From: Pseudomonas parafulva
GTDB taxonomy: Bacteria > Pseudomonadota > Gammaproteobacteria > Pseudomonadales > Pseudomonadaceae
Length of the DNA stretch: 64,000 bases
Reading direction: 5' to 3'
Assembly: GCF_002021815.1 (NCBI RefSeq)
Contig: NZ_CP019952.1
Coordinates: forward strand, 3,689,001-3,753,000
The translations under genes and the position numbers were made by a program. Positions 32,950-42,078 of this stretch are shown here, in pieces. Below the pieces are notes generated by a model. It was not told the origin of the DNA, did not search any database, and saw only the letters and a program-made list of their open reading frames with translations. Numbering within the stretch: the stretch's first letter is position 1; each line of letters begins with the position of its first letter.

Positions 32950-34401
32950 ATGCATCAATTGACCCTGGCCGAGATCGCCCGCGGACTCGCCGACAAGTCG
33001 TTTTCCTCCGAAGAGCTGACCAGCGCCCTGCTGGACCGTATCAAGCAGCTCGACCCACAGCTCAACAGCTTCATCACCGTGACCGACGAGCTGGCCCTGG
33101 GCCAGGCACGTGCCGCCGATGCCCGCCGTGCCGCTGGCGAAGGCGGGGCGTTGCTGGGCGCGCCCATTGCCCACAAGGACCTGTTCTGCACACAGGGCGT
33201 GCGGACCAGCTGCGCCTCGAAGATGCTCGACACCTTCAAGGCGCCCTATGACGCCACTGTGGTGGCCAAGCTCGCCGAAGCCGGCATGGTGACGTTGGGC
33301 AAGACCAACATGGACGAGTTCGCCATGGGTTCGGCCAACGAATCGAGCCACTACGGCGCGGTGAAGAACCCCTGGAACCTCGAGCACGTACCCGGTGGCT
33401 CGTCCGGCGGCTCGGCCGCTGCCGTAGCCGCGCGCCTGTTGCCGGTGACCACCGGCACCGACACCGGCGGCTCGATCCGTCAGCCGGCCGCGCTGACCAA
33501 CCTCACCGGCCTCAAGCCCACTTACGGGCGCGTCTCGCGCTGGGGCATGATCGCCTATGCCTCAAGCCTGGATCAGGGCGGCCCCCTGGCCCGCACGGCC
33601 GAGGACTGCGCGCTATTGCTGCAAGGCATGGCCGGCTTCGACGCCAAGGACTCGACCAGCATCGAGGAGCCGGTTCCCGACTACAGCGCCACCCTGGGTG
33701 ATTCGCTGCAAGGGCTGCGCATCGGTCTGCCGAAGGAGTACTTCGGTGCTGGTCTGGACCCGCGCATTGCCGACCTCGTACAGGCCAGCGTCAAGGAACT
33801 GGAAAAGCTCGGCGCGGTGGTCAAGGAAATCAGCCTGCCGAACATGCAGCACGCCATCCCGGCGTACTATGTGATCGCCCCGGCAGAAGCGTCCTCGAAC
33901 CTGTCGCGTTTCGACGGTGTTCGCTTCGGTCATCGCTGCGAGGCGCCCAAGGACCTGACCGACCTGTACAAGCGTTCCCGTGGCGAAGGCTTCGGCGCCG
34001 AAGTGCAGCGCCGGATCATGGTCGGCACCTACGCCCTGTCGGCGGGCTACTATGACGCCTACTACGTGAAGGCCCAGCAAATTCGCCGCCTGATCAAGAA
34101 CGACTTCATGGCTGCCTTCAAGGACGTCGACCTGATTCTCGGCCCGACCACCCCCAACCCGGCCTGGAAACTGGGCGCCAAGAGCAGCGATCCGGTTGCC
34201 GCCTACCTCGAGGACGTCTACACCATCACGGCCAACCTCGCGGGCCTGCCAGGGCTCTCGATGCCAGCCGGCTTCGTCGATGGCCTGCCGGTGGGCGTGC
34301 AGTTGCTGGCGCCCTACTTCCAGGAAGGCCGCCTGCTTAACGTAGCCCATCGCTACCAGCAGGTGACCGATTGGCACACCCGCGCCCCTAACGGCTTCTG
34401 A
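32950..34401 (+). CDS. gatA: Asp/Glu-tRNA amidotransferase subunit A
   Basis: Amidase-signature subunit of 483 residues that hydrolyses glutamine to supply ammonia to GatB. The Ser-cisSer-Lys triad is visible: K76 in [10 protein letters not shown]151 in [11 protein letters not shown] and S175 in [11 protein letters not shown]. It lies 11 bases upstream of gatB. Presence of GatCAB implies that at least one of GlnRS or AsnRS is supplemented by the indirect route. Confidence 0.97.
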   Translation: MHQLTLAEIARGLADKSFSSEELTSALLDRIKQLDPQLNSFITVTDELALGQARAADARRAAGEGGALLGAPIAHKDLFCTQGVRTSCASKMLDTFKAPYDATVVAKLAEAGMVTLGKTNMDEFAMGSANESSHYGAVKNPWNLEHVPGGSSGGSAAAVAARLLPVTTGTDTGGSIRQPAALTNLTGLKPTYGRVSRWGMIAYASSLDQGGPLARTAEDCALLLQGMAGFDAKDSTSIEEPVPDYSATLGDSLQGLRIGLPKEYFGAGLDPRIADLVQASVKELEKLGAVVKEISLPNMQHAIPAYYVIAPAEASSNLSRFDGVRFGHRCEAPKDLTDLYKRSRGEGFGAEVQRRIMVGTYALSAGYYDAYYVKAQQIRRLIKNDFMAAFKDVDLILGPTTPNPAWKLGAKSSDPVAAYLEDVYTITANLAGLPGLSMPAGFVDGLPVGVQLLAPYFQEGRLLNVAHRYQQVTDWHTRAPNGF

Positions 34402-34412
34402 GGAACAGACAC

Positions 34413-35858
34413 ATGCAATGGGAAGTTGTGATCGGGCTGGAAATCCACACTCAGCTCGCCACCCAGTCGAAAATCTTTTCCGGTAGTGCCACCACGTTTG
34501 GCTCGCAACCCAATACGCAGGCGAGCCTGGTCGACCTGGGCATGCCAGGTGTACTGCCGGTCCTGAACCAGGAAGCGGTACGCATGGCGTGCATGTTCGG
34601 CCTGGCCATCGATGCCGAAATCGGCAAGCGCAACGTGTTCGCGCGCAAGAACTACTTCTACCCTGACCTGCCCAAGGGCTACCAGATTAGCCAGATGGAC
34701 CTGCCCATTGTGGGCAAGGGCCATCTGGACATCGCCCTGGAAGACGGCACCATCAAGCGCATTGGCGTGACCCGCGCCCACCTGGAAGAAGATGCGGGCA
34801 AGAGCCTGCACGAAGATTTCAGCGGTTCCACCGGCATCGACCTGAACCGTGCCGGCACCCCGCTGCTGGAAATCGTGTCCGAGCCCGACATGCGCAGCGC
34901 CAAGGAAGCGGTGGCCTACGTCAAGGCCATTCATGCGCTGGTGCGCTACCTGGGCATCTGCGACGGCAACATGGCCGAAGGGTCGCTGCGCTGCGACTGC
35001 AACGTGTCGATCCGGCCCAAGGGCCAGACCGAGTTTGGCACTCGCTGCGAGATCAAGAACGTCAACTCGTTCCGCTTCATCGAGCGCGCGATCAACAGCG
35101 AAATCCAACGCCAGATCGACTTGATCGAGGACGGCGGCAAGGTGGTTCAGGAAACGCGCCTGTACGATCCGAACAAGGACGAAACCCGCTCCATGCGCAG
35201 CAAGGAGGAAGCCAACGACTACCGTTACTTCCCCGACCCGGACCTGCTGCCGGTGGTCATCGAGGACAGCTTCCTGGAAACCGTGCGCGCCGGCTTGCCG
35301 GAACTGCCCACCCAGAAAGTCGAGCGCTTCCAGAGCCAGTACGGGCTGTCGGCGTACGATGCCAACGTACTGGCCTCGAGCCGTGAACAGGCGGACTACT
35401 TCGAGGAGGTGGTCAAGCTCGGGGGCGACGCCAAAATGGCCGCCAACTGGGTCATGGTCGAGCTGGGCAGCCTGCTCAACAAGCTCGGCATCGAGATCGA
35501 CCAGGCCCCGGTCACCGCCGCACAGTTGGGCGGCATGCTGGTGCGCATCCGCGACAACACCATCAGCGGCAAGATCGCCAAGACCGTGTTCGAGGCCATG
35601 GCCGCCGGTGAAGGCGATGCCGACACCATCATCGAAAGCCGCGGCCTCAAGCAGGTCACCGACAGTGGCGCTATCGAATCGATGCTCGACGAGGTGCTGG
35701 CGGCCAACGCCGAACAGGTCGAACAGTACCGCGCCGCCGACGAGGCCAAGCGCGGCAAGATGTTCGGCTTCTTCGTCGGCCAAGCCATGAAGGCATCCAA
35801 GGGCAAGGCCAACCCTGGGCAGGTGAATCAGCTGCTCAAGGCCAAGCTCGAAGGTTGA
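34413..35858 (+). CDS. gatB: Asp/Glu-tRNA amidotransferase subunit B
   Basis: Kinase-amidotransferase subunit of 481 residues that activates the mischarged aminoacyl-tRNA and adds the amide. N-terminal [15 protein letters not shown], the CDCN zinc segment region ([12 protein letters not shown]) and the C-terminal YqeY-like helical tail for tRNA are present. It is the last gene of gatCAB. Confidence 0.97.
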   Translation: MQWEVVIGLEIHTQLATQSKIFSGSATTFGSQPNTQASLVDLGMPGVLPVLNQEAVRMACMFGLAIDAEIGKRNVFARKNYFYPDLPKGYQISQMDLPIVGKGHLDIALEDGTIKRIGVTRAHLEEDAGKSLHEDFSGSTGIDLNRAGTPLLEIVSEPDMRSAKEAVAYVKAIHALVRYLGICDGNMAEGSLRCDCNVSIRPKGQTEFGTRCEIKNVNSFRFIERAINSEIQRQIDLIEDGGKVVQETRLYDPNKDETRSMRSKEEANDYRYFPDPDLLPVVIEDSFLETVRAGLPELPTQKVERFQSQYGLSAYDANVLASSREQADYFEEVVKLGGDAKMAANWVMVELGSLLNKLGIEIDQAPVTAAQLGGMLVRIRDNTISGKIAKTVFEAMAAGEGDADTIIESRGLKQVTDSGAIESMLDEVLAANAEQVEQYRAADEAKRGKMFGFFVGQAMKASKGKANPGQVNQLLKAKLEG

Positions 35859-35979
35859 CCGCACCCTCCAGCGGGGGCTCGCCCTCGCTGACAGACCAGC
35901 CGAGGCTGACCAGCGCACCCTGGTCAACCTTGGTTTGTCCCGCGCCCGGTCACAAGCTGCGGCGCACTGGAGTACCTGC

Positions 35980-36354
35980 ATGTTGAAACGTTCTCTGGCC
36001 AGTTTGGCCCTCTTTTCCTGTCTGGCAGGCTGCGCCAGCCATGACATCGACCCGCGAGGATATGACCGCACGGGTACTGCCTCCTACTACGGTGCCCGCC
36101 ATCACGGCAAACGCACCGCCAGCGGCGAGGCGTTCAATCAGCATGGCCTGACGGCGGCTCATCGCAACCTGCCGTTCGGCAGCCGGGTGCTGGTGACCAA
36201 CCTGGCCAATCGACGCAGCGTCGTGGTCCGTATCAATGACCGCGGCCCGCACGCCCGCAGTCGACTGATCGACCTGTCTCGGGCTGCCGCTGAAAAAATC
36301 GGCATGGTGCGTAGCGGAACAGCGCGCGTGCGAGTACAAGGTCTTAGTGACTGA
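35980..36354 (+). CDS. RlpA-type septal ring lipoprotein
   Basis: A 124-residue lipoprotein: signal peptide MLKRSLASLALFSCLAGC with lipobox LAGC (cysteine 18), then a double-psi beta-barrel domain with GTASYYGARHHGKRTASGE and the catalytic-type NDRGPH and IDLSRAAAEKIGM segments. RlpA cleaves glycan strands free of stem peptides. This copy lacks the SPOR domain of full RlpA, so it is a minimal family member. ATG 35980 is chosen because it begins the signal peptide. The exchanger gene follows after 17 bases. Confidence 0.85.
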   Translation: MLKRSLASLALFSCLAGCASHDIDPRGYDRTGTASYYGARHHGKRTASGEAFNQHGLTAAHRNLPFGSRVLVTNLANRRSVVVRINDRGPHARSRLIDLSRAAAEKIGMVRSGTARVRVQGLSD

Positions 36355-36359
36355 CGCCC

Positions 36360-36364
36360 AGGAG
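36360..36364 (+). promoter_or_regulatory. Ribosome-binding site deciding the ATT start of the exchanger gene
   Basis: AGGAG followed by 7 bases and ATT (36372-36374). In frame upstream only a CTG at 36351 precedes a TGA stop at 36348-36350; downstream the first standard start is the TTG at 36426, inside the first transmembrane helix. Confidence 0.65.
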
Positions 36365-36371
36365 CCCTACC

Positions 36372-37457
36372 ATTTTCGATCTGGCCACCCTCCCCACGTT
36401 CAGCCTGCTGCAGCTGGGCATCGCCTTGCTGCTGTTGGTCGCAGGCGCCGAACTGCTGGTACGGGCTGCACTGCGCCTGGCGCAACGCCTTCATGTCCGG
36501 CCGCTGATCATCGGGCTGAGCCTGGTGGCATTCGGCAGCACCGCACCCCAGTTGACCCTCAGCCTGCAGGCCGCCTACCAAGGCGCACCGGACGTTGCCG
36601 TGGGCAGCGTCATCGGCAGCAACATCTTCAATGTGCTGGCCATTCTTGGCCTGGCAGCCCTGGTCATTCCGCTTCGCGTCTCTCGCCAGCTGGTACGCCT
36701 GGATATCCCGTTGATGATCCTGGCCAGTGCCTTGGTCTACGGGTTGGCTGCCAATGGCTATCTGGGACGCGTTGAAGGCGTGTTGCTGCTGCTGGGGCTG
36801 GTGGGTTATCTGGCCATGCTCTGGCACCAGTCCCGTCACTACGCACGCACCTACCCTGCCCCGCCATCGGTGCCACAAAGCCCGACGCGCTTCTGGTGCG
36901 CTGCGCTGCTGTTGGTGATGGCAGGCCTGGGGCTGCTGAGCCTGGCCGGTCATCTGCTGCTCGACGCGGCCGTGGAGGTGGCCACCGACCTGGGCCTGTC
37001 CGAGCGCGTCATCGGCCTTACGGTGGTGGCCATCTGCACATCGTTGCCGGAACTGGCGGCAGCCCTGATCGCTGCCTTGCGCGGTGAACGCGAGATCGCC
37101 GTGGGCACGGTGATCGGCAGCAACCTGTTCAACCTGCTGGGCGTGTTGGGCCTGACCGCCGTGGTGACCCCCGAGCCCTTGTCGATTTCGCCCAATGCAC
37201 TGGATTTCGACCTGCCCGTCATGCTGGGCGTGGCCGCGTTGAGCTTGCCGGTGTTTTATTCGGGTTATCGCATCACCCGGGCCGAAGGACTGGTGTTCCT
37301 GTGCCTGTACCTGGCCTACGGCCTGCACATCGCCGCGTTCACCATGGGCATGCCACTGGCCGAGCGCCTGGAGCGCCTGATGCTGCTCTATGTATTGCCC
37401 GTGCTGGCGGTGGTGTTGGTGTACACCACGGTGCGCGCCTGGCGCCGCCAGCATTGA
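36372..37457 (+). CDS. Sodium/calcium exchanger-family membrane protein (probable ATT start)
   Basis: CaCA-superfamily antiporter of the YrbG type with about ten spans and two inverted alpha-repeats. From the ATT at 36372 it has 361 residues and a complete first helix; starting at TTG 36426 would remove 18 residues of it. Repeat 1 reads FGSTAPQLTLS and GSVIGSNIFN, repeat 2 reads ICTSLPELAAA and GTVIGSNLFN. The ion-binding glutamate of repeat 1 is a glutamine here (Q60), while that of repeat 2 is kept (E227), so transported ions are uncertain. It is probably cotranscribed with the lipoprotein gene. Confidence 0.82.
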   Translation: MFDLATLPTFSLLQLGIALLLLVAGAELLVRAALRLAQRLHVRPLIIGLSLVAFGSTAPQLTLSLQAAYQGAPDVAVGSVIGSNIFNVLAILGLAALVIPLRVSRQLVRLDIPLMILASALVYGLAANGYLGRVEGVLLLLGLVGYLAMLWHQSRHYARTYPAPPSVPQSPTRFWCAALLLVMAGLGLLSLAGHLLLDAAVEVATDLGLSERVIGLTVVAICTSLPELAAALIAALRGEREIAVGTVIGSNLFNLLGVLGLTAVVTPEPLSISPNALDFDLPVMLGVAALSLPVFYSGYRITRAEGLVFLCLYLAYGLHIAAFTMGMPLAERLERLMLLYVLPVLAVVLVYTTVRAWRRQH

Positions 37458-37465
37458 GTACCGAG

Positions 37466-37490
37466 CGTCAGGTCAGCGGCTGGCCTGACG
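37466..37490 (+). terminator. Hairpin between convergent exchanger and permease genes
   Basis: CGTCAGG (37466-37472) pairs with CCTGACG (37484-37490); an inner CAG-CGG-CTG can extend the fold. It begins 8 bases after the exchanger stop and is followed by AGCCTTCTTC on the plus strand. It overlaps the 3' end of the convergent permease gene. Confidence 0.5.
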
Positions 37491-38834
37491 AGCCTTCTTC
37501 AACTTGAAGGCTACCCACAGCAGCAGGATCCAGCCCGGGATCAACATCACAGAGATGCGAATAGGTGGCGTCAGGTACATCACCACCAAAATCAGCACGA
37601 TGAAGGCCAGGCACAGGTAGTTGGTGAACGGATGACCCAAGCTCTTGTAGAAGGGCTGTACTCCTGCCGCGCGCTTGGCCTTGCGGAACTTGAGGTGGGT
37701 GATGCTGATGCTGGCCCAGTTGATCACCAATGCCGACACCGCCAGTGCCATCAGCAGGCCAAAGGCTTGGCCGGGCATCAGGTAATTGATCACCACGCAC
37801 AGGCCCGTGGCCAGGGCAGAAATGCCTAAAGCTGCCAGGGGTACACCGCTGCGGCTGACCTTGAGCAACCGACGTGGGGCATCGCCTTGGCTGGCCAGGC
37901 CGAACAGCATGCGGCTGTTGGCGTACACGCAGCTGTTGTAAACCGACAGCGCCGCTGTCAGGACCACGATGTTGAGGACGGTCGCGACCAGGTCGCTGTC
38001 CAGTTCATGGAAAATCATCACGAACGGGCTACCGCCTTGTACCACTTTCTGCCAAGGGTACAGCGAAAGCAGCACCGCAAGCGCGCCGATGTAGAAGATC
38101 AGGATCCGGTAGACCACCTGGTTGGTGGCCTTGGGTATGCTCTGGCGCGGATTGTCGGCCTCGGCGGCCGTGATGCCTACCAGTTCCAGGCCACCGAACG
38201 AAAACATGATCACGGCCAGGGCCATGACCAGGCCGGTCACGCCATTGGGGAAGAACCCGCCGTATTGCCACAGGTTGGCCACACTGGCATCCGGGCCGCC
38301 GCTGCCGGTGCTGAGCAACCAGGCGCCGAAACCTATCATGCTGACGATGGCCACGATTTTTACCAAGGCGAACCAGAACTCCATCTCACCATAAACCTTC
38401 ACCTGGGTGAGGTTGATCAGGTTGATCACCACGAAAAAGATCGCGGCCGTGGCCCAGGTTGGAAACTCAGGCCACCAGTACTGGACGTAGATACCCACCG
38501 CCGTCAGCTCGGCCATGCCGACCAACACGTAGACTACCCAGTAGTTCCAGCCAGACACGAAGCCTGCGAACTCGCTCCAGTACTGGTGGGCAAAATAGCT
38601 GAAGCTACCGGCGACCGGCTCTTCCACGACCATTTCCCCAAGCTGGCGCATGATCAGGAAAGCCATCAGGCCAGCAATGGCATAGCCCAGCAAGACCGAG
38701 GGGCCGGCCAGCTGAATGGTCTGGGCGATGCCCAGGAACAACCCTGTGCCGATGGCGCCGCCGAGCGCGATCAGCTGGATGTGACGATTCTTCAGCCCGC
38801 GCTGTAACCGCTCGGGCGTGCTCTGGTCTTGCAT
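37473..38834 (-). CDS. aroP: Aromatic amino acid permease (AroP/PheP type)
   Basis: APC-superfamily amino acid:proton symporter of 453 residues with 12 expected spans. N-terminal LQRGLKNRHIQLIALGGAIG, then FLIMRQLGEMVVEEPVAGSF and FSFGGLELVGITAAEA closely follow E. coli AroP and PheP as I remember them, so tyrosine, phenylalanine or tryptophan uptake is the best guess. Related GABA and proline permeases share the same fold; substrate is not proven. It is monocistronic on sequence, separated from the AEC carrier by 56 bases. Confidence 0.85.
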   Translation of the reverse strand: MQDQSTPERLQRGLKNRHIQLIALGGAIGTGLFLGIAQTIQLAGPSVLLGYAIAGLMAFLIMRQLGEMVVEEPVAGSFSYFAHQYWSEFAGFVSGWNYWVVYVLVGMAELTAVGIYVQYWWPEFPTWATAAIFFVVINLINLTQVKVYGEMEFWFALVKIVAIVSMIGFGAWLLSTGSGGPDASVANLWQYGGFFPNGVTGLVMALAVIMFSFGGLELVGITAAEADNPRQSIPKATNQVVYRILIFYIGALAVLLSLYPWQKVVQGGSPFVMIFHELDSDLVATVLNIVVLTAALSVYNSCVYANSRMLFGLASQGDAPRRLLKVSRSGVPLAALGISALATGLCVVINYLMPGQAFGLLMALAVSALVINWASISITHLKFRKAKRAAGVQPFYKSLGHPFTNYLCLAFIVLILVVMYLTPPIRISVMLIPGWILLLWVAFKLKKARQASR

Positions 38835-38890
38835 GAAGTGTCCTTTCGCTCAGTGAGGCAATGCTGTTGCTGTTGTTTGCAGTCAAGGAT

Positions 38891-39832
38891 CTAGATCCAT
38901 CCGCCCCACTGCAAGATGAAAATACCAATGTTGGTGGTGATCGCGGCCATTAGCGTGGTGATCACGATGATCGAAGCGGCCAGTTCATGGTTGCCGTTGG
39001 CCGCACGCGCCATCACGTAGCTGGCCGCTGCGGTAGGGCTGCCGATGTAGAGGAACAGGATGCCCAGTTCGGCCCCGCGAAAACCACAAAGCCAGGCGCC
39101 AAGGGTACCGATCAGCGGCAGCCAGGCCATTTTTACCAGGCTGGCGTCCACGGCCAGCCGGCCGCTGTCGCGCAGAGCCGTCAGCGACAGGGTGCCGCCA
39201 ATGCAGATCAGGGCCAGGGGCAGCGTCATCTGCGCCAGGTAATCACCGGAGGTAAGCAGCCAATTTGGCAACGGGACTTGGCCGTAGGCCATGGGAATGG
39301 CGACCAGCACGCTGAGGATCAGCGGGTTTTTCAGGATACTTTTGAGGATGCTCCACGGGTCGGACTTCAGATCGGGGCTGTAGACCGCCAGCACGATGGC
39401 AGACAACGAGTTGTACAACAGGATCACCAACCCGGCCAACACTGCACCCAATGAGATGCCATAGTCGCCGTACAAGCTTGCGGCCAGTGCCAGGCCAATC
39501 ACGCCGTTGTTGCCGCGAAAGGCCCCCTGGGTGTAGATGCCTCGGTCGGCCCACGGGCTGCGCCAGACGGCCATGCCCCAGGCGATGGCAAATCCGGCCA
39601 GGGTGGCCACCGTGAAATAGAGCATGATCCCAGGCCGGACCGCAGCCGCCAGGTCGGCATGATAGATGCCCAGAAACAGCAAGGCCGGCATGCAGACGTT
39701 GAACACCAGTTGCGAGGCGACCTTGTTGAAGTTGTCGTCGATCAGGTGGATACGGCGAAGCAACACGCCCAAAAACAACATGGCGAAAACGGGCGCCGTG
39801 ATGTTCAGCGTCTGGATGAGAAGGGCAAGCAT
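38891..39832 (-). CDS. AEC-family transporter
   Basis: Auxin-efflux-carrier superfamily protein of 313 residues with about ten hydrophobic spans in two halves. Segments FAMLFLGVLLRRIHLIDD, FRGNNGVIGLALA and the C-terminal GSPTAAASYVMA are family-like; bacterial relatives include malonate carriers (MdcF) and uncharacterised YfdV. No neighbouring catabolic genes hint at the substrate. Confidence 0.85.
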   Translation of the reverse strand: MLALLIQTLNITAPVFAMLFLGVLLRRIHLIDDNFNKVASQLVFNVCMPALLFLGIYHADLAAAVRPGIMLYFTVATLAGFAIAWGMAVWRSPWADRGIYTQGAFRGNNGVIGLALAASLYGDYGISLGAVLAGLVILLYNSLSAIVLAVYSPDLKSDPWSILKSILKNPLILSVLVAIPMAYGQVPLPNWLLTSGDYLAQMTLPLALICIGGTLSLTALRDSGRLAVDASLVKMAWLPLIGTLGAWLCGFRGAELGILFLYIGSPTAAASYVMARAANGNHELAASIIVITTLMAAITTNIGIFILQWGGWI

Positions 39833-39953
39833 GGGCGCACAATCCTGGAAGGGGGGTTGCCGTTAGGGGGCTAATGATACGCCAACGGCCAGGATTTGCG
39901 GGCATTGTGCCGTGATGGCCTTGCAAGCGGCCCTGCTGGAGTACTGAACCGGA

Positions 39954-39975
39954 CGCGATGGGCCGCACAGCGGCC
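39954..39975. repeat. GC-rich palindrome, copy 2
   Basis: GGCCGC-ACA-GCGGCC (39961-39975) within a 22-base segment identical to 19244-19265. It lies in the 228-base gap between roxR and the AEC gene, 86 bases after the roxR stop. Function unknown; a transcript-end hairpin or a dispersed repeat. Confidence 0.55.
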
Positions 39976-40060
39976 GCAGGATTTCAAACTCGCAGCCCCA
40001 TTACATCTGGGCTCATCGCGGCCGGTCCGGCGTCCGCCAAGATCGCGCCTGCAGCAGCAT

Positions 40061-40624
40061 TCAGCGCCGCACTGGCCGCTTCTGCAATTTGCGCTGCAAT
40101 GTCCGGCGGTGCATGCCCAGCGCGCGCGCGGTCGCCGAGATGTTGCCCTCGTGCTCGTTCAGCACGCGCTGGATGTGTTCCCACTGCAGACGGTCCACGG
40201 ACATGGGGTTTTCCGGCACCAGCGTGTCCAGGTCGGTGTGCTCGGACAGCAAGGCCGCCAGCACGTCGTCAGCGTCAGCCGGTTTGCACAGGTAGTTGCA
40301 GGCGCCGCGCTTGACCGCTTCCACTGCCGTGGCGATGCTCGAGTACCCGGTCAGGATGACGACCCGCATTTCCGGGTCCAGCTCCAGCAGCTTGGGCAGC
40401 AGCACCAGGCCCGAATCCCCGTCCATTTTCAGGTCGAGCGTGGCGTAGTCCGGCAGGTCTTGCTGGGCCAAGATCAAACCTTCTTCGGCCGAGCTGGCGG
40501 TGCTCACCCGAAAGCCCCTGCGGCTCATGGCCCGGGCCATCACCCGGGTAAAGGTAGCATCGTCGTCCACCAGCAGCAGGTGCGGCAGCTCTTCGGTTTC
40601 GACCTGGTTTTCTTCACTCATCAT
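40061..40624 (-). CDS. roxR: Redox response regulator RoxR (RegA/PrrA/ActR family)
   Basis: DNA-binding response regulator of 187 residues. The receiver has the acidic pair at D20-D22, phospho-acceptor D64 in YATLDLKMDGDSGL, and the conserved lysine in YLCKPADADDV. The C-terminal Fis-type helix-turn-helix HEGNISATARALGMHRRTLQ is nearly invariant in RegA/PrrA/RoxR proteins. In P. putida RoxSR controls terminal oxidase genes. Its start overlaps the roxS stop by 4 bases. Confidence 0.94.
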   Translation of the reverse strand: MMSEENQVETEELPHLLLVDDDATFTRVMARAMSRRGFRVSTASSAEEGLILAQQDLPDYATLDLKMDGDSGLVLLPKLLELDPEMRVVILTGYSSIATAVEAVKRGACNYLCKPADADDVLAALLSEHTDLDTLVPENPMSVDRLQWEHIQRVLNEHEGNISATARALGMHRRTLQRKLQKRPVRR

Positions 40625-41877
40625 GCTTCTCCTCGCGTGCCGTGTGGCAGGCGCAATTCGGTCAGGGTGCCACCTTGTTCATGACTATAGAGTTTCACTG
40701 AGCCACCCGCACGGGTGACGCTGGCCTTGCTCAGGAACAGGCCCAGGCCGAAGCCCTTGCCCTTGGTGGTAATGAAAGGTTTGCCAATGGCTTCGGCGAT
40801 GGCTGGCGGTACGCCAGGGCCATGGTCGCGGATGCTGATGACGATGTCCTGGTGATCCCAATCCAGGCGCACCTCCAGGTCATCGGGACAGGCATCGGCG
40901 GCGTTGTTCAACAGGTTGAGCAGCGCCTGGGTCAGATCAGGCGGCGGCGTCAGCCGGGGGACAAGACCATCACGCAGGCGCTGGAAGCGGTAACTGGCTT
41001 CCGGGCGCATCAGGTGCCAGCGGTTGAGGGCCTCGTCGAGCCAGACGGTGACGTCCTGCTCGACGATGGCCAGCCGGCGATTGGCCTCGGCTGCGCGAAC
41101 CAGCTGTTGCAGGGTTTCCTTGCACAGCTTGACCTGGTCCTGAAGGATCTGCAGGTCTTCCTGCAGCAGCGGATCAGTGTGATCCTGGCGCATCTCGTTA
41201 AGCAACACGCTCATCGTCGCCAGCGGCGTACCCAGCTCGTGGGCTGCGCCCGCAGCCTGGGTGGCCACGGCCAGCAACTGCTCATCGCGCAGGCTTTCTT
41301 CGCGGCGCTCCGAGCGCAGGTGCTCCTGGCGCCGAAGTTCCTCGGCCATGCGCGCGGCAAAGAACGTGATCACCGCGGCGGCCAGCGCAATGCTCAGCCA
41401 CATGCCGTAGACCTGCATCTTGTCCCGTGCCAGTGGCAGGCCTTCGAGCGGGTAGAACTGCACCAGCAGCAGGCTGTAGGCCGTCAGCGCGATGCCCGAC
41501 AGAATCAGCGAATACAGCCAGGGCAGCGTAACCGCCGCGATCGCCAGCGGCACCAGGTAATAGGACACGAAGGGGTTGGTCGAGCCGCCGGAGTAGTACA
41601 GCAGGGCGCTGTGTATCAACAGGTCGCACGCCAGTTGCAGGGCATATTCGAGTTCGGTGACCGGCAGCGACAAGCGCAGGCGCAGCGCCGTGAAGGCGCA
41701 CAGCAGCGAGGACAAGGCCAGGGTGCCGGCCAGCGACAGCCAGGGCAGTGGCAACAGCTCGGTCCAGTAGGCCACGCCCACCGAGCCGGCCTGGGCGGCC
41801 AACACAAGAACGCGAATGACGGTCAGTCGCCAGAGGTTCTGGCGTGTAGCGGACAGCGGTTGTACGGCGGCGAGCAT
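40621..41877 (-). CDS. roxS: Redox sensor kinase RoxS (RegB/PrrB family)
   Basis: Membrane histidine kinase of 418 residues from the ATG at 41877 (AGGAGAG upstream). About six spans occupy residues 16-175; the loop GGSTNPF (97-103) matches the conserved GGxxNPF motif proposed in RegB to sense quinone. The H-box histidine is H213 in GAAHELGTPLATM, C252 lies where RegB has its redox-active cysteine, and the N, G1 and G2 boxes of the ATPase domain are present. Longer upstream reading is open but unsupported. Confidence 0.94.
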   Translation of the reverse strand: MLAAVQPLSATRQNLWRLTVIRVLVLAAQAGSVGVAYWTELLPLPWLSLAGTLALSSLLCAFTALRLRLSLPVTELEYALQLACDLLIHSALLYYSGGSTNPFVSYYLVPLAIAAVTLPWLYSLILSGIALTAYSLLLVQFYPLEGLPLARDKMQVYGMWLSIALAAAVITFFAARMAEELRRQEHLRSERREESLRDEQLLAVATQAAGAAHELGTPLATMSVLLNEMRQDHTDPLLQEDLQILQDQVKLCKETLQQLVRAAEANRRLAIVEQDVTVWLDEALNRWHLMRPEASYRFQRLRDGLVPRLTPPPDLTQALLNLLNNAADACPDDLEVRLDWDHQDIVISIRDHGPGVPPAIAEAIGKPFITTKGKGFGLGLFLSKASVTRAGGSVKLYSHEQGGTLTELRLPHGTRGEA

Positions 41878-41895
41878 GAGCTCTCCTGATGAGTG

Positions 41896-41915
41896 CTCCA
41901 GAAAATCGGCTGGAG
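41896..41915. repeat. Inverted repeat upstream of roxS
   Basis: CTCCAG (41896-41901) and CTGGAG (41910-41915), 8 bases apart, about 20 bases upstream of the roxS ATG. It could be an operator or an mRNA hairpin near the ribosome-binding site. Confidence 0.35.
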
Positions 41916-42078
41916 TATACCGAAGCGGGACATGCTGCTGCAGTGATGCGGCAAACCGCCACACTTTGTCACAGCTTCATGGGGCCAGCGCTGAACCCAC
42001 TACACTGTTCCCGGTCTGATGGGCCATGCGTGGAATGGATGGCCACACCCCACGCTTTCATCTGCCAAGGAGCACCTT

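Noticed and set aside
34353..36071. A 572-codon minus-strand frame over gatB
   Set aside because: Shadow of gatB; no start signal or domain.
36159..37454. A 431-codon minus-strand frame over the exchanger gene, very rich in Gln and His
   Set aside because: Composition is the reverse complement of a Leu/Ala-rich membrane protein.
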